DNA from: Acanthamoeba lenticulata
Lineage: Eukaryota > Discosea > Longamoebia > Acanthamoebidae
Direction: 5' to 3'
Assembly: GCA_002179805.1 (NCBI GenBank)
Contig: NAVB01001397.1
Coordinates: 1 to 21,745, forward strand
Length of the DNA: 21,745 bases
Below are positions 7,726 through 17,700 of this stretch, one piece after another (the stretch's first letter is position 1; each line of letters opens with the position of its first letter). A program made the translations under genes and the position numbers. A model generated the notes under the pieces. The model saw only the letters and a program-made list of their open reading frames with translations. It ran no database searches and was not told the origin of the DNA.

Positions 7726-9344
7726 TCACTCTTCCGCCGCCGGGCCAGCGATGAGGAAGTGCCGGACGACGTCGATCTGCTCCGTGTTGAGCAAGGCGGG
7801 AGCGTGACCCACACCGGCAAACTCATGCACGCGCATTGGGAACCGCGCCCTCTTGATCATCTCGTCTGCGACCGTCTTGGGGAGGATGTCCGACTCAGCT
7901 CTGAAAGGTTCAAAGAGCCGAAAGTGGTTAAATGAAATGGAGCGCGGTGGAAAAGGGGAGAGAACTACCCGCGCAAAAGCAGGAGCGAGTCACACTTGAC
8001 ATGGTCCCACGCCTTCCACAGGTCGATGTCCTTGAACTGAGAGGGGTCCAGCGGGATGGACGCTGCGATGGCTGGATCGTAGTGCAGTTCGTACTGGTAC
8101 TCGCCGCCTGGTCCCCAGTCTGTTCAGTATCGTAACCTCATCCCCCTCCACCACAAGTAGAGAAAAAAAAAACGTAAAGGCCCGTACCGCCCATGACGGG
8201 ACGGACGTAGTACTTGCTGAGCTTCTCCCACTCCTCATCGGTGGTACACCCGAACGGTTGGGCGATCTTCTTGATGTAGGCGACCACCTCGTCCATCGAG
8301 CTGCATGCGTGAACGAGACGGAAAATGATTAGTCGGTCGTGAGAGCGTTGGGCCAGGCATGCGAGTCGGCATACGTACCGGAACTTGATGTCCTTGCCCA
8401 CATACTGGCCGAGCCGGTGCAGTCCCTGGGCAGGCACAAAGGCACCAATGTCGTTGATGATGAACTTGCCGATCTCGACTGGGTGCACGTCTATTCAGGG
8501 CCACGGCCTTGGGTGAGAAACCAGACACGGTCGCGGCGAATTGGGCAGGTGCAGCGGTGAGAAGTGCGTACCCGGCGTGTCGTGCTGAGACGCCAGCAGC
8601 ATGCCAATCAACCCTCCTGTCATTGCCCTCAGCCGAACCGCAACAACAACGCATGGCGCGGCAGGAAGGAGGATGGGAGTGAGCAACGGGAAGAAGAGGG
8701 AAGAGAAGGGGGGGGGGAGAGGCAAGTGCAGACGGACGAACCCATCGAGGTGCCGATCCAATCGACCTTGGTGACGCCCAGGTGGTGCACGAGCGTCCGG
8801 ATATCGTGGATGTACTGCGGGAACGAGTAGTTGGTCGTTGGCACCCGCTCTGAGCAAGTTGAGGAGAGGCGAGCAGTATCAGTGTTGGAGTTCCTTCATG
8901 GACGGCGAGAGTTCGAGATCATACCGCTGTTCCAGCGGCCGGGCATGTCCACCGCCACAACACGGAACCCGTCCTTCACCTGCAACGAAGAGCTTTGAGG
9001 GAAGCGTTTAAACGCTTGGCGAAGAGTGGAGCGGGAACAAGTACCAGAGCCGTGGCCACGTCGTCAAAGTCGCTGCAGTAAGGCAACAAAGAATCGTGTG
9101 AATATTAACTGTACTATATGAAGTCGCAAAGAGCCCAGTACCGAGAATTGCGCGTGAGACCGTGGACGGCCACAACGACAGGCGCAGGTTCGGACCCAGG
9201 GGTTGCTTGAGGATGCCAATCCCGATAGGCGAGCCGGTGGTCGCCCACAGGCGTGGCAACGGCATCAGTGGGACCTTCTAGCAAATGAAGCGTATGACAT
9301 TGCACCCACTTGTCTTCCACAACGACCTCACCCTTACTCGCCAT
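7726..9344 (-). CDS. Alpha/beta-hydrolase fold protein
   Basis: Nine exons: 9344-9142, 9072-9045, 8979-8925, 8849-8742, 8616-8572, 8490-8379, 8300-8188, 8119-7969, 7900-7726; about 329 aa, every junction in phase. Motifs in order: VVVAVHGLTRNSRDFDDVA (oxyanion HG), VVAVDMPGRW, nucleophile elbow DWIGTSMGGLIGMLLA (Ser), KFIINDIGAFVP, ELHYDPAI, LLLLRGAESDIL (catalytic Asp) and FAGVGHAPALL (catalytic His). A full Ser-Asp-His triad is therefore present. No signal peptide is seen, so a cytosolic hydrolase is likely; the substrate cannot be told. The HYDPAI and RGxxSD style is, to my knowledge, typical of bacterial homologues, but nine exons show the gene is long settled in this genome. Confidence 0.88.
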
Positions 9345-9494
9345 CTTTACTGTTCTTTGGGCAATAAAAAAAGGCGACTGTTGAGCTGGGCAAATTAATC
9401 TGAAAAATGGAGAAAATGAAGCACAGGAAAAGAAAACTATGTTCTGCAATTAAAGAGGCACGAATGAAGAAGCTAAAGTAGGGCAAGGAGGGCC

Positions 9495-9499
9495 AAAAA
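9495..9499 (-). terminator. RNA polymerase III T-run after 5S rRNA
   Basis: Five T on the minus strand, starting two bases after the 3' end of the 5S gene. A run of four or more T is the standard Pol III stop signal. Confidence 0.75.
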
Positions 9500-9501
9500 G
9501 A

Positions 9502-9619
9502 GGATACGACACGGTGGATTCCCGGGTGGTCGCCCACCCCAGTACTAACACCGCCTGGCGCAGCTTAACTTCGCTGTTCGGATGGGAAGCGGTGCTTTCT
9601 GCGCAGTATGGCCGTATCC
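9502..9619 (-). rRNA. 5S ribosomal RNA
   Basis: Minus-strand sequence begins GGATACGGCCATACTGCGC and ends GTCGTATCC. It contains the conserved blocks CCCATCCGAACAGCGAAGTT (loop B/C) and GGGTGGGCGACCACCCGGGA (helix D-E). The 5' and 3' ends pair as helix I, with one G-U pair. Length 118 nt is normal. The internal promoter lies within the gene and a T-run follows. It sits alone between two Pol II genes on the same strand, so it belongs to a dispersed 5S family rather than a tandem array, at least within this window. Confidence 0.97.
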
Positions 9620-9770
9620 AACATCTTGGGTGTCCAGCTTCGTGCGGTAACGCAGATCGGCACAGACGCCGAGGAAGAAAAGCGACGATATATCCAATTA
9701 TTATCTACAGTCCGGTTCTTTCTGCTGGGTGAACTTTGGGTGGCCGATCGTGTTTGTGGGTGGCTTCGCC

Positions 9771-10664
9771 TTACAAGTTGCGCGGCGGCGTGGGATTGTT
9801 CGTGTAGGCTTGCGGGTAGGATGGCCGAAGATAAAAGGACGTAGAAGAGTGCGGTGGTGGTGGAGTGTAAGGGAAAGAGGGCAGATAAGAAGAGAGATGA
9901 GATTGGTCGTAGGGGAACGCCATCTGAGGTCCTACGGCGTAGTGCTGTGGAAAGGCATGACTGGATGGCGGCGACTGCATTGGTACAACATGGTCAGGGA
10001 GAGCGTAGTAACCCGTCCAAGGTGCGGTGGGCGGCAAGGCGTCTAGAGGAGAAGTCCACGACGGAGCAGCAACTGCTTGTGGTGGCAGTGGTGAGGGAGG
10101 TAGTTCTAGTTGCCGGGGCTCCTCAGCTGGTTGGCTTTGTGGTGAGAATGAGGAGGAAAGCTTCGCAAGTGCATCTTCCGAGTAGTAGAAGTCGTTGTAG
10201 TACATCGTGCTGTTCTGTCGAGACCCAAGCCTCCTGCAACTTACACTGTAAGGTGGTTGTCGTGTTGCCCACCTCGCTAAGAACAAGGGATGTACCGAGA
10301 CTTGAGCCCACCAAACACCTCACTCAGCAGCTTTCCAAACACTGCCTGCGTAGTTGGTTCTATCTTGTTCTGGGCGCACCTGACGAGTTGACCACCAATG
10401 TCAAGGCGAGGGCTGAGGTGCTTAAGAAGAGGGGGGGGGGAGGGGAACAAACCAAGCCAGGTAGTGGTCGTGAGTCTCCTTGCGAGCCAGGCTCTTTCCT
10501 TCTTGCACCACAAACGTTCGTCTAATCCTGCAGCCAACAAGTACTGTAAACGACGAAGAACCAAAAAGAACGAAAGCGAAAAAGGAAGAAACGGTCGAAG
10601 TTTACCATGCTAGAACCTGGTCTTTCGCTTCCTCCTTGCTTGTGAGGTAGATTTGATGCGACAT
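9771..10664 (-). CDS. RFX-family winged-helix transcription factor
   Basis: Exons: 10664-10606, 10527-10453, 10379-10296, 10233-9771; about 226 aa, all phases kept. Joined reading: MSHQIYLTSKEEAKDQVLAW, IRRTFVVQEGKSLARKE, THDHYLAWCAQNKIEPTT, QAVFGKLLSEVFGGLKSRRL, GSRQNSTMYYNDFYY. This follows the RFX DNA-binding domain (family pattern LYxxYLxxCxxNKLEP, FGKLIRxxFPxLKTRRLGTRG). The domain fills the first ~90 residues; the rest is a Pro/Tyr/Ser-rich disordered tail (e.g. LPSFPYTPPPPHSS). No dimerisation region as in animal RFX1-3 is visible. The stop TAA at 9771 overlaps a donor-like GTAAGG, so a further 3' exon is possible, though the 5S gene lies only 151 bp on. RFX proteins bind X-box sites. 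Confidence 0.85.
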
Positions 10665-10750
10665 CGGTACAGCTGGCTGCCAGCAAGCGTGAGTTGAAGA
10701 GCGAGGTGGCGCAAATAAGGCCAGTCTGGTGGCGCCATGAGCCAGAGGCT

Positions 10751-10828
10751 ATTCAATATTTCTAAACATTAACAATTGGGTTACCCGTGTCCTGTTACGA
10801 CTTAACCTGGTGATCAAACCATAACATT
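10751..10828 (-). other. AT-rich tract resembling the 3' end of an organellar small-subunit rRNA
   Basis: On the minus strand it reads GGTTAAGTCGTAACAGG followed by ACACGGGTAACCC. Bacterial and mitochondrial SSU rRNAs end GGTGAAGTCGTAACAAGGTAACC. The match is to one of the most conserved rRNA stretches, with a small insertion, and the surrounding bases are clearly more AT-rich than the flanks. It lies in the spacer between Tfb4 and RFX, so it may be a nuclear copy of mitochondrial DNA. The conserved helix-45 sequence is not visible, so chance similarity cannot be excluded. Confidence 0.3.
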
Positions 10829-10874
10829 TTTCCGTGGGCTCTCTTCCTTTTCCGACTGTCTGTACCGGTCCCGG

Positions 10875-12376
10875 TCACGCATCGAGCGACTTTCGCGCTC
10901 GCCGCTTGCCCGCCACTCCTCGTCGCTGCAGGCCACCAGACGCAAAGCTAGAGCTGTACAGGGAGAGAAGATGTGGGCAAATGAGATGAGACACGAAAAG
11001 CACAAGGCCGGGGTGCAAAAAGAGATCCGTTAACAAAACTGGGGCTTGTTGCAACGGGATACGGCTCGCGACAACACCAATGGGAAAAGCGACGCACCCG
11101 CATGTGGCACACGCTACGGCCGACTTGCAAAAAACTGGAGCGTGGCTGGAGTGAGCACTTAAAAGAAAGAGCGAGAGAGTCTAATGAAGTTGTCTTACCA
11201 GAGAGGCACACCGAGCATACATGGCCGATGTCGACGGCCTTCTTGTGGCAGAAGCAGGCCGCACGATAGTCCACATCGGCTTGCAGAGGCAAGTTCATGA
11301 ACTGGCGCGTTTGCGGGTCGACAATGAAGAGAGACTGCAGGCCAAGCATCAGCTCACGGTCATCACGGTGAACTTCGCCCATCTCACTCTACAGAGAATG
11401 CAGAGCCGCACCAATAGGTACTGGAGGAGTGCATCCGGGTTGGTGGGCTTCAAGTACAGGCCTCCCGTGAGCAGTGCGGCTTGCTGGCCGTGAGTGGAAT
11501 CTTCGCCCGCGAACACGCACGAGTCGATGAGCAGTTCCTGGACAGCGGGTCCGTCCGGGTGAGCGCGCAGGCGGGGAGCGGCGATCATTCGACCACGACT
11601 AAGGGAGAATGCACCATCTTCTGAGCGGCAAAGATGCAGTTCATCGTCGGGATATACTGGGCGGGAGAGTCAGGGGCGGCCTGGAACAAGAGCACACGTG
11701 GGGTCAAGCCGCGCTTCTCTCGGTGCAGCCGGTTGATGTCTGGTGCAATGCAAAGTACTCGTGAGGAAGTGCGTCGGGTCAATGAACACGCGAGACAGAG
11801 GAAAGGCGCACAGGACAGTGCGAGGCTGAGCGCGCCGGAAAAGGCTGAGTACGTCGACGCGGGCTTGCCAGCGACATTGGTGTGCAGCTCAGCCAATGCA
11901 TCAAGGAGGTTGTCACGCAGCGAAGTGTAATTGATGGTCTGGCTGGAACTGCTCTCTTGTTCCGCGGCGGGATAGAGGAAGCGACTGCAGAGGGGTCCAG
12001 AGTTAGCTCGCGACGTCTGGAGGAAAATCAACTGCGGCCTACCTGCCGTAGCCATCAGCGCTGATGACAGCCAGCTGGTTGCGGTCGTTGAGGAGGCAGT
12101 AGGCACGAAGGAAGGTGAAGAAGTGGTCAAGAAACTGCGAGAAAGACAGACTGCCACAACGCGTTAGCTCAGGACTAATCACCAAAGAACACCCACAATG
12201 GAAGGACAAGCACGGGGAGGTAACATACCCGGAGGTTGCCCAAGCTAAGGGATTGGTATCGAGCACAATCACCAGTGCGCTTCGTTCTTCATCTACATTA
12301 AAAAACGGCAGCACACATGCACACGTGAGCGCAGGGGGTAGCTACAAGGAAGAGCCAACACAATCTAACCTGCCAT
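10875..12376 (-). CDS. GTF2H3: TFIIH subunit Tfb4/p34 (GTF2H3)
   Basis: Nine exons: 12376-12370, 12292-12229, 12150-12043, 11984-11812, 11739-11615, 11537-11412, 11334-11199, 11134-11098, 10953-10875; about 284 aa (human 308), every junction in phase. The first exon holds only ATGGCAG. Motifs: MADEERSALVIVLDTNPLAW (vWA-like start, LDTNP as in human), NDRNQLAVISADGYG, RVLLFQAAPDSPAQYI, NCIFAAQKMELLIDSCVF, LLTGGLYLKPTNPDALLQYL, VDYRAACFCHKKAVDIGHVC, and a C-terminal zinc module SVCLSVFCKSAVACATCG with a basic end. Tfb4 is a core subunit of TFIIH that binds p44 and acts in Pol II initiation and nucleotide excision repair. Divergent from the CELF gene with 106 bp between start codons. Confidence 0.95.
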
Positions 12377-12482
12377 CTGTCTGCGTGCTCCTCTGGTAAG
12401 AGTTTGTGCAGAATTTTTGCAGGAAAGACGCACCACCTTTTTCACAGCCAATTCGAGGCACAGGCCCAATTCACACTCACAC
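12377..12482. promoter_or_regulatory. Compact divergent promoter of Tfb4 and CELF genes
   Basis: Only 106 bp separate the two start codons, so both promoters and both 5' leaders lie here (transcription start sites could also overlap). No clear TATA box is seen. This arrangement suggests a shared bidirectional promoter. Confidence 0.6.
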
Positions 12483-14349
12483 ATGGAACAGCCCACTGCC
12501 GAACAATCATCTGCAGCACCCGCTCAGGATGCTGCCGCCCCTGTGCAAAACACTGCGGAGGAGAAGACGCATACGGAATCGTCGGCACAGCCCACATCGT
12601 CGTCAGCATCTTCAGATGACAAGCCGTATCAAGAATTGCCTTCGGATAAGGCCACCTCATCTCAGCAGAAAAGCGCCACTGAGACTCCTCCCGTTACCTA
12701 CACCGCCGATCCCTCACTTCTTGCGGCCATGCAGCAGCAACAGCAGCAGTTGGCCAGCCTGAGCAGGCCCTTCGGCGCGGTCAAGCTGTTTATCGGACAG
12801 CTGCCCAAGGCGATGACGGAGCCTTACATCACTCCTCTCTTTGCTCCCTTCGGTAATCTTGTTGAGGTGGCTGTCATTCGCAACCGTGCCACGGGCGAAT
12901 CTCGAGGTTCGTACAGTTTTTTATCACTTGGCAGAACACATGACCAATTAACATTTCTTTCTTTCTATGACAGGTTGTGCGTTTGTGACCTACGACAATG
13001 CCGATTCGGCTGAACTGGCTATCGAGACACTTCACAACAAGCAGACCCTTCCAGGAATGACAAGCCCTATCCAGGTCAAGTACGCCCAGGGTAGCAGCGG
13101 ACCCGACAGATTCAGCGCTCCAGGTAGCTCCCCCCCCTCACAAAGCTCAACAGCTGCGCACTTTCACTAATATTCTGCAGTAGCGGCCCCAACCAACTTT
13201 GGCGCGGTGCCGCTCGAGGGTATGGGTGAGTACAAGCTGTTCATCGGCATGCTGCCTAGGAATGTGATGGAGGACTCCCTGCGGGCCATCTTCCAGCCCT
13301 ACGGCAGGATCATTGAGGTGGTCATTCTGCGCGAGCCGGACGGATCCTCGCGCGGCTGCGGCTTTGTCAAGTATGAGCGGCGGGAAGATGCCCTCAACGC
13401 CATTAACGGCTGTAATGGCCAAATGTTCTTCCAGGTATTGCCAGCCTTCTTGCGGACTGAGACAACATATCGTTGACGTGACTCTCTCGGCTCCAACTCG
13501 CAGGGTCAAACCAACCCCCTGACCGTCAAGTTCGCTGATGGTGGCCGAAAGAATGCTGGAATGGGCCAGGACGCTGCCATGCTGGCTGCTCAGCTCCAGG
13601 CTCAGCAGCTGCAGCTCCAGATGCTGATGGCCCAGCAGTACAGCCAATACGGCGCTGCCGCTGGAGTCGATGTGCGTCCCCTTTATCTCTCTCCATTTCC
13701 TCACACTTCCTCGACTTGAGTCTCACCCTTGAGCGCTTAAACGTGCCGCCCATGGTGATGGTCTGCAGCAGATGAGCAGTACGTCACCACCCTGACTTGG
13801 CCCCTCGCCGGCAGTTGTGCCTGACCCATGATGTCCTTCTATTCCAGTGTTGAACAGCATGAGCATGAACGTGGGCGCTATGGCCGCGGCTGCGGCTGCA
13901 ACGCGTTCTAGCGGCGTCAGCAGCCAAGCTCAGGGTAAGTTCTGCCAAAGAAGCGTAACCTTACACACTCACCGACCGACCTTGTGCGCTCGTGTCCCGT
14001 GTTCAATGCAGGACCCCCGGGAGCCAACCTGTTCATCTACCATCTGCCCACGCATTACACGGACACCGACCTGATGACTCTGTTCTCGCCCTTTGGCCAG
14101 ATCTTGAGTGTCAAGGTCTTCCTCGACAAGATGACCATGGTCAGCAAGGGCTTTGGTACGCCACCCAACGCTGTGGGAACCTATTTAGTCATTTATTTAT
14201 TCATTTTCCCTGTTTTCTCGACTGTAGGATTCGTGAGCTACGCGTCGCCCGACTCGGCGCGCCTGGCTATCGAGAACATGGACGGTTTGCAGGTGGGGGA
14301 CAAGCGGCTCAAGGTTCAGCTCAAGAAGAGCCGAGGCTCGCCCTACTAG
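12483..14349 (+). CDS. CELF/Bruno-like RNA-binding protein with three RRMs
   Basis: Eight exons: 12483-12906, 12974-13123, 13181-13434, 13504-13671, 13769-13778, 13848-13934, 14012-14155, 14228-14349; about 452 aa, all in phase. A Ser/Thr/Gln-rich N-terminus of ~95 residues is followed by RRM1 (RNP2 [11 protein letters not shown]1 GCAFVTYD; ~100-180), RRM2 ([16 protein letters not shown]; ~208-285), a Gln/Ala/Met-rich linker ([16 protein letters not shown]), and RRM3 (LFIYHLP, GFGFVSYA; ~369-445) ending [15 protein letters not shown], very close to the CELF C-terminus. Two adjacent RRMs, a long linker and a C-terminal RRM are the CELF layout. Such proteins bind GU-rich RNA and act in splicing, translation and decay. 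The linker contains a 10-nt micro-exon. Confidence 0.95.
13769..13778 (+). other. 10-nt micro-exon in the CELF linker with tandem NAGNAG acceptor
   Basis: Exon 4 ends in phase 0 (…GVD) and exon 6 starts with two bases of a codon (TG TTG AAC). The short exon CAGATGAGCA between CTGCAG and GTACGT supplies Q-M-S-M and restores phase. The acceptor reads GCAGCAG, so splicing at the second AG would give a 7-nt exon and lose one Gln while keeping frame. Skipping the exon would shift the frame. Confidence 0.7.
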
Positions 14350-14767
14350 CGAGGACTCGGCGAGCGGAGGGGCAAGACCAAAAAGGTACCACACGCTTTG
14401 CAAACGGCGATGAATGGTTGATGAACAGTTCTCTCTTCCCCCCAGTTATGCACGTACACCCTGTGGTGCGTGACGTGTGCTTGCACGTTGTGCTCGTGGT
14501 GGTGATGGCGATGTCTGGCTCTCGTTTCGTTCCGTCTCGTTTCGTGCCGTGTGCCACGTGAAACGTGATGATCCTCTTGTGTCATCTGGTTGCGCGTGTC
14601 TTGCTTTTTGTTGGTTTTGCCAAGTGCAGATCTGTACCCAAGTTCAGACCTTTGACGTTTCTCATAAACAACAACAACGAAGTGAAGCCTTTAAAGATTT
14701 ACACACAGATGAACAAAAAAGGCGCGAAGAGGCGCTGCGGAATAAATCAAAGAATTCTCTTGTTTTA
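14350..14767. other. Spacer between the CELF gene and the kinase gene
   Basis: 418 bp holding the CELF 3' UTR and the promoter/leader of the next gene. A possible 3'-UTR intron runs from GTACCAC near 14386 to the acceptor CTTCCCCCCAG near 14445. A short direct repeat TCTCGTTTCGT occurs twice near 14520-14545. The frame of the next gene is open upstream through 14640-14767 (Gln/Lys/Glu-rich reading) but without an ATG, so an upstream coding exon is possible. Confidence 0.5.
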
Positions 14768-17700
14768 ATGCAAAAGGAAGCGATCCTGCACTTTGGAGAT
14801 GGAATTCGTGGGACTCTCACGATTGGCACCAAAACGCTGATCGTGAGCGACTGCATGTCACTTAAACTGTTCCGCGAGGATGGTGTGCGGCTCTTTTGGG
14901 AAACGGGGAACGAATTGATTGGTGCTACAGCCGATGATATGAAATACCTTCTGGCCAAGAGTGGCTCCTTCCTTACGTATGGTGGTGAGAATTACATCAT
15001 AAGGGTCGAAGGTACGGACGGGACCTGATTTGCTGGTTAGAGACCAGCAGTCAATCTTTCTGACCCTCCGCATCACTTGCAGGTGATTTTGGTACATCCA
15101 ACCTCGCCTACAGAGCCCACCCCAACTTCGTCCAACTCACGGAAGAGAGGCGAATACCGAAAACTGCTGGAGCTGTTCCGGCGCGAGTGTCTTCAGGGAG
15201 CAACAGTCTTCTCCAATCGCCCGAGGTCTTCCCCGAGCAGCAAAAGGTGTCTGCTGCTGTGCTCCGGCAACTGCTCATTGGGGACGCACGCATAGTTGGA
15301 CAGGGGGAAATCGACGTCGAGCTCGACCTCCCAGCTGAGTTCAAATGGATCACTCACGTGTTTGCCCACCGTCATTTCGTTTTGCCCTCCCAGTTAGAGA
15401 CAACGATACTGGCGCCATGTGATCCTGATGTACGCCCACTACAACTTGAACAGGGATCAACTATCACCACTGATATCCTTTCAAACAGATCGGCTTCCAG
15501 TTGCATTTTTCAGAACTGTTCGCCGTGCCGTCTGCACGGGCTCGAGGGCGACGCGTTCGACTTCGACACGGAAGACCCCAACTTTTGCTTTTGTGCCGGC
15601 CAACTGGGCCGACTTATCACCGACGGCACGCCTCAAAGGCTCGGTTCACGTGTCGCGGGCGAGGGCACCCACGAAATGAAACTGTACCTCTGGCTCTACT
15701 CTTGCTTCACTGTGGGATGCTCCGACTACATTGACAGGGCCTGGTACCTCCTACCAACTACCGCTCCATGATGGTGTGCCTTTGACTAATGCTCTTTGAC
15801 GTCAGGCGAGGAACCGAAAAGGACAGCCATTATCCTGCCTCTTTGACAGCTATGTCCAAAGAAGATCTCCTCAAATTGGCAGAGCGGCTTCTGGCAAGCA
15901 AGTCTGCGCCGAGGCGGCCTACTGTGGGGAACGTATGGCATCCAGATGGCTTAGTTGGCTATACAGCCAGCACGTTGGCTTGCCTTGCAGATCAGCTCCC
16001 CTCTGGCCACCTCTCCGAGTTGGTGTATTTAGGCCTAGCCGCTGTGGAGCACAATAAAAGTGAAGACAACCGATCAGACATGTGCGTACTGACCTTCTCT
16101 TCACGTGCTGTCTCTACCATATGATCATAACATTGTGTCAGTTCTACACTATGCTATGAGATGCATCTTATTTGCAAGATTCAGGTACAGCTGCAGATCC
16201 AGCAGCCACTTGCGTTTGGCATCTACTGGGCTGGCTGTCGGTTTATGCTTTACTGTATGGTGACCCATGAACGTGGTGGTAAAATCGAGTATACCCCACA
16301 TCTCCTGCTCCACTACTCCGCCGACAAACGTTCGTTCATAATCCTTGTTGACGGTTGGCTGGCCTTTACCTAACCCCACTGCCAGCGTCGCAGCTGGTCT
16401 TAATTTTCCGTGCTCTCTGGTACCTGCGCCTGCACGGGATCAACGTCGCCCGACTGGCCAAAGCCTCCTCCATTCAGGAGTTTCGACAAAAGGCCAATAT
16501 CTACGCCGTGTCTTGCAAGCAGACTCCAGTGGACTCCAGCGCCAGCCGTGGCCGTGGCGGAGACTGCAGCGACCGAAGAACAAGGCTGGGCAACAGAGGT
16601 GGCCAGGCAAGGTCAGGCAGCCAGCAGTCCCGAAGAGGAACTAGGAACCAAGTCTCGCCGGGCCGATTCAAGGCCAAGACCACAAGCACAGAGAGCGTCC
16701 AAGCTAAGCTGCCAAGGGAGATCTCCACCCATCGGCGCCTGCTTACCTGTTCAGGGAGCAGCGCGCAGTACTGGTTGTTCCCCAAGCATGCCATAGGCCA
16801 GGTAGTGCGTCACCCTGCGCTCTAGCTTTCAACACACTGACCCCCTAGTTCCAGGGGTCCAAAGCTACAAAGCTTCGGCTCGGGCGGAACACCAGCACAG
16901 GAGAGCTGGTTGTGCTCAAGTCATGGCGCGGCCAATACAACCCCAGCCTCTACAAGGAATACGACGCGCTTCGCCTGCTCAAGGGATGTCCAGGCATCGT
17001 GCGGCTGCTTGACCGGGCCTTTGATAAGCACAAACAGCGGGATGTCCTTGTGCTCGAGTACATTGATGGCTCTGCAGACTATGTCAAGCACTTCAGTTCA
17101 CCTGGTTGCTTGCGAATTTACTTCCGTCAGCTCTTGCAGGTAACCTTCCCGACCAACTGCACTTTCAATCAATATGGCGAACGGTGTGTTGGTGGTTGTG
17201 GTGGTACTTTAGGCACTCGATGCTTGTCACCAACGCGGTGTTGTGCACCACGACATCAAGCCTGAAAACGTCATGTTCACTAAAGACTCTGTCCTACCAA
17301 TATCCTCTTCACTCGGCAAACCAGTTTCTTACATAGCTGCTCCGTCATTACAGTTGTCTTGGTCGACTTTGATCATTCTGTCATCATAAAAGGGCAGCCT
17401 CACTACACTGGCCATCGGTGCACATCAGGCTACAACCCGCCGGAGCTTGCAAAGAAACGCAGTACTCCCATATCCGAGAGTGTCGACACATGGAGTGTTG
17501 GCATCATGCTCCTGCAAGCTGTACATCCCTTTGACTACCTTATTGGGTGAGTTGTTGTTCTGACTGACTTGTACTGATGATTGGCCAGCTTCTTTGGATG
17601 TACCCCTGTTCAGACGATGCAGCGTACGAGGTTGTGGAACAGATACATAAAGCTCCACCAGGCCGAGTCCGCGCTTACATGCTTAAATGGGTCCACACTG

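Noticed and set aside
7391..7729. N-terminal extension of the Orai-like protein to an upstream Met
   Set aside because: The added 113 residues have no conserved pattern and would fill the whole gene spacer; the Met at 7390 is the more economical start.
9846..10525. Plus-strand 223-codon frame opposite the RFX gene
   Set aside because: The minus strand gives a spliced RFX domain; the plus frame has only Arg/Val-rich shadow sequence.
12404..12762. Overlapping plus-strand frames at the CELF start
   Set aside because: They are other-frame readings; the frame from 12483 continues through three RRMs with in-phase introns.
14321..14585. Minus-strand His/Thr/Arg-rich frames in the CELF 3' region
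   Set aside because: Low-complexity readings of CGT/CAC-rich spacer DNA with no splice or domain support.
15797..15804. TGACGTCA as a promoter element in the kinase gene
   Set aside because: It lies at the end of an intron or unclear stretch of the gene body, overlapping the splice acceptor, so its match to the CRE site is likely chance. The same applies to the copy at 18970-18977 in a myosin intron.
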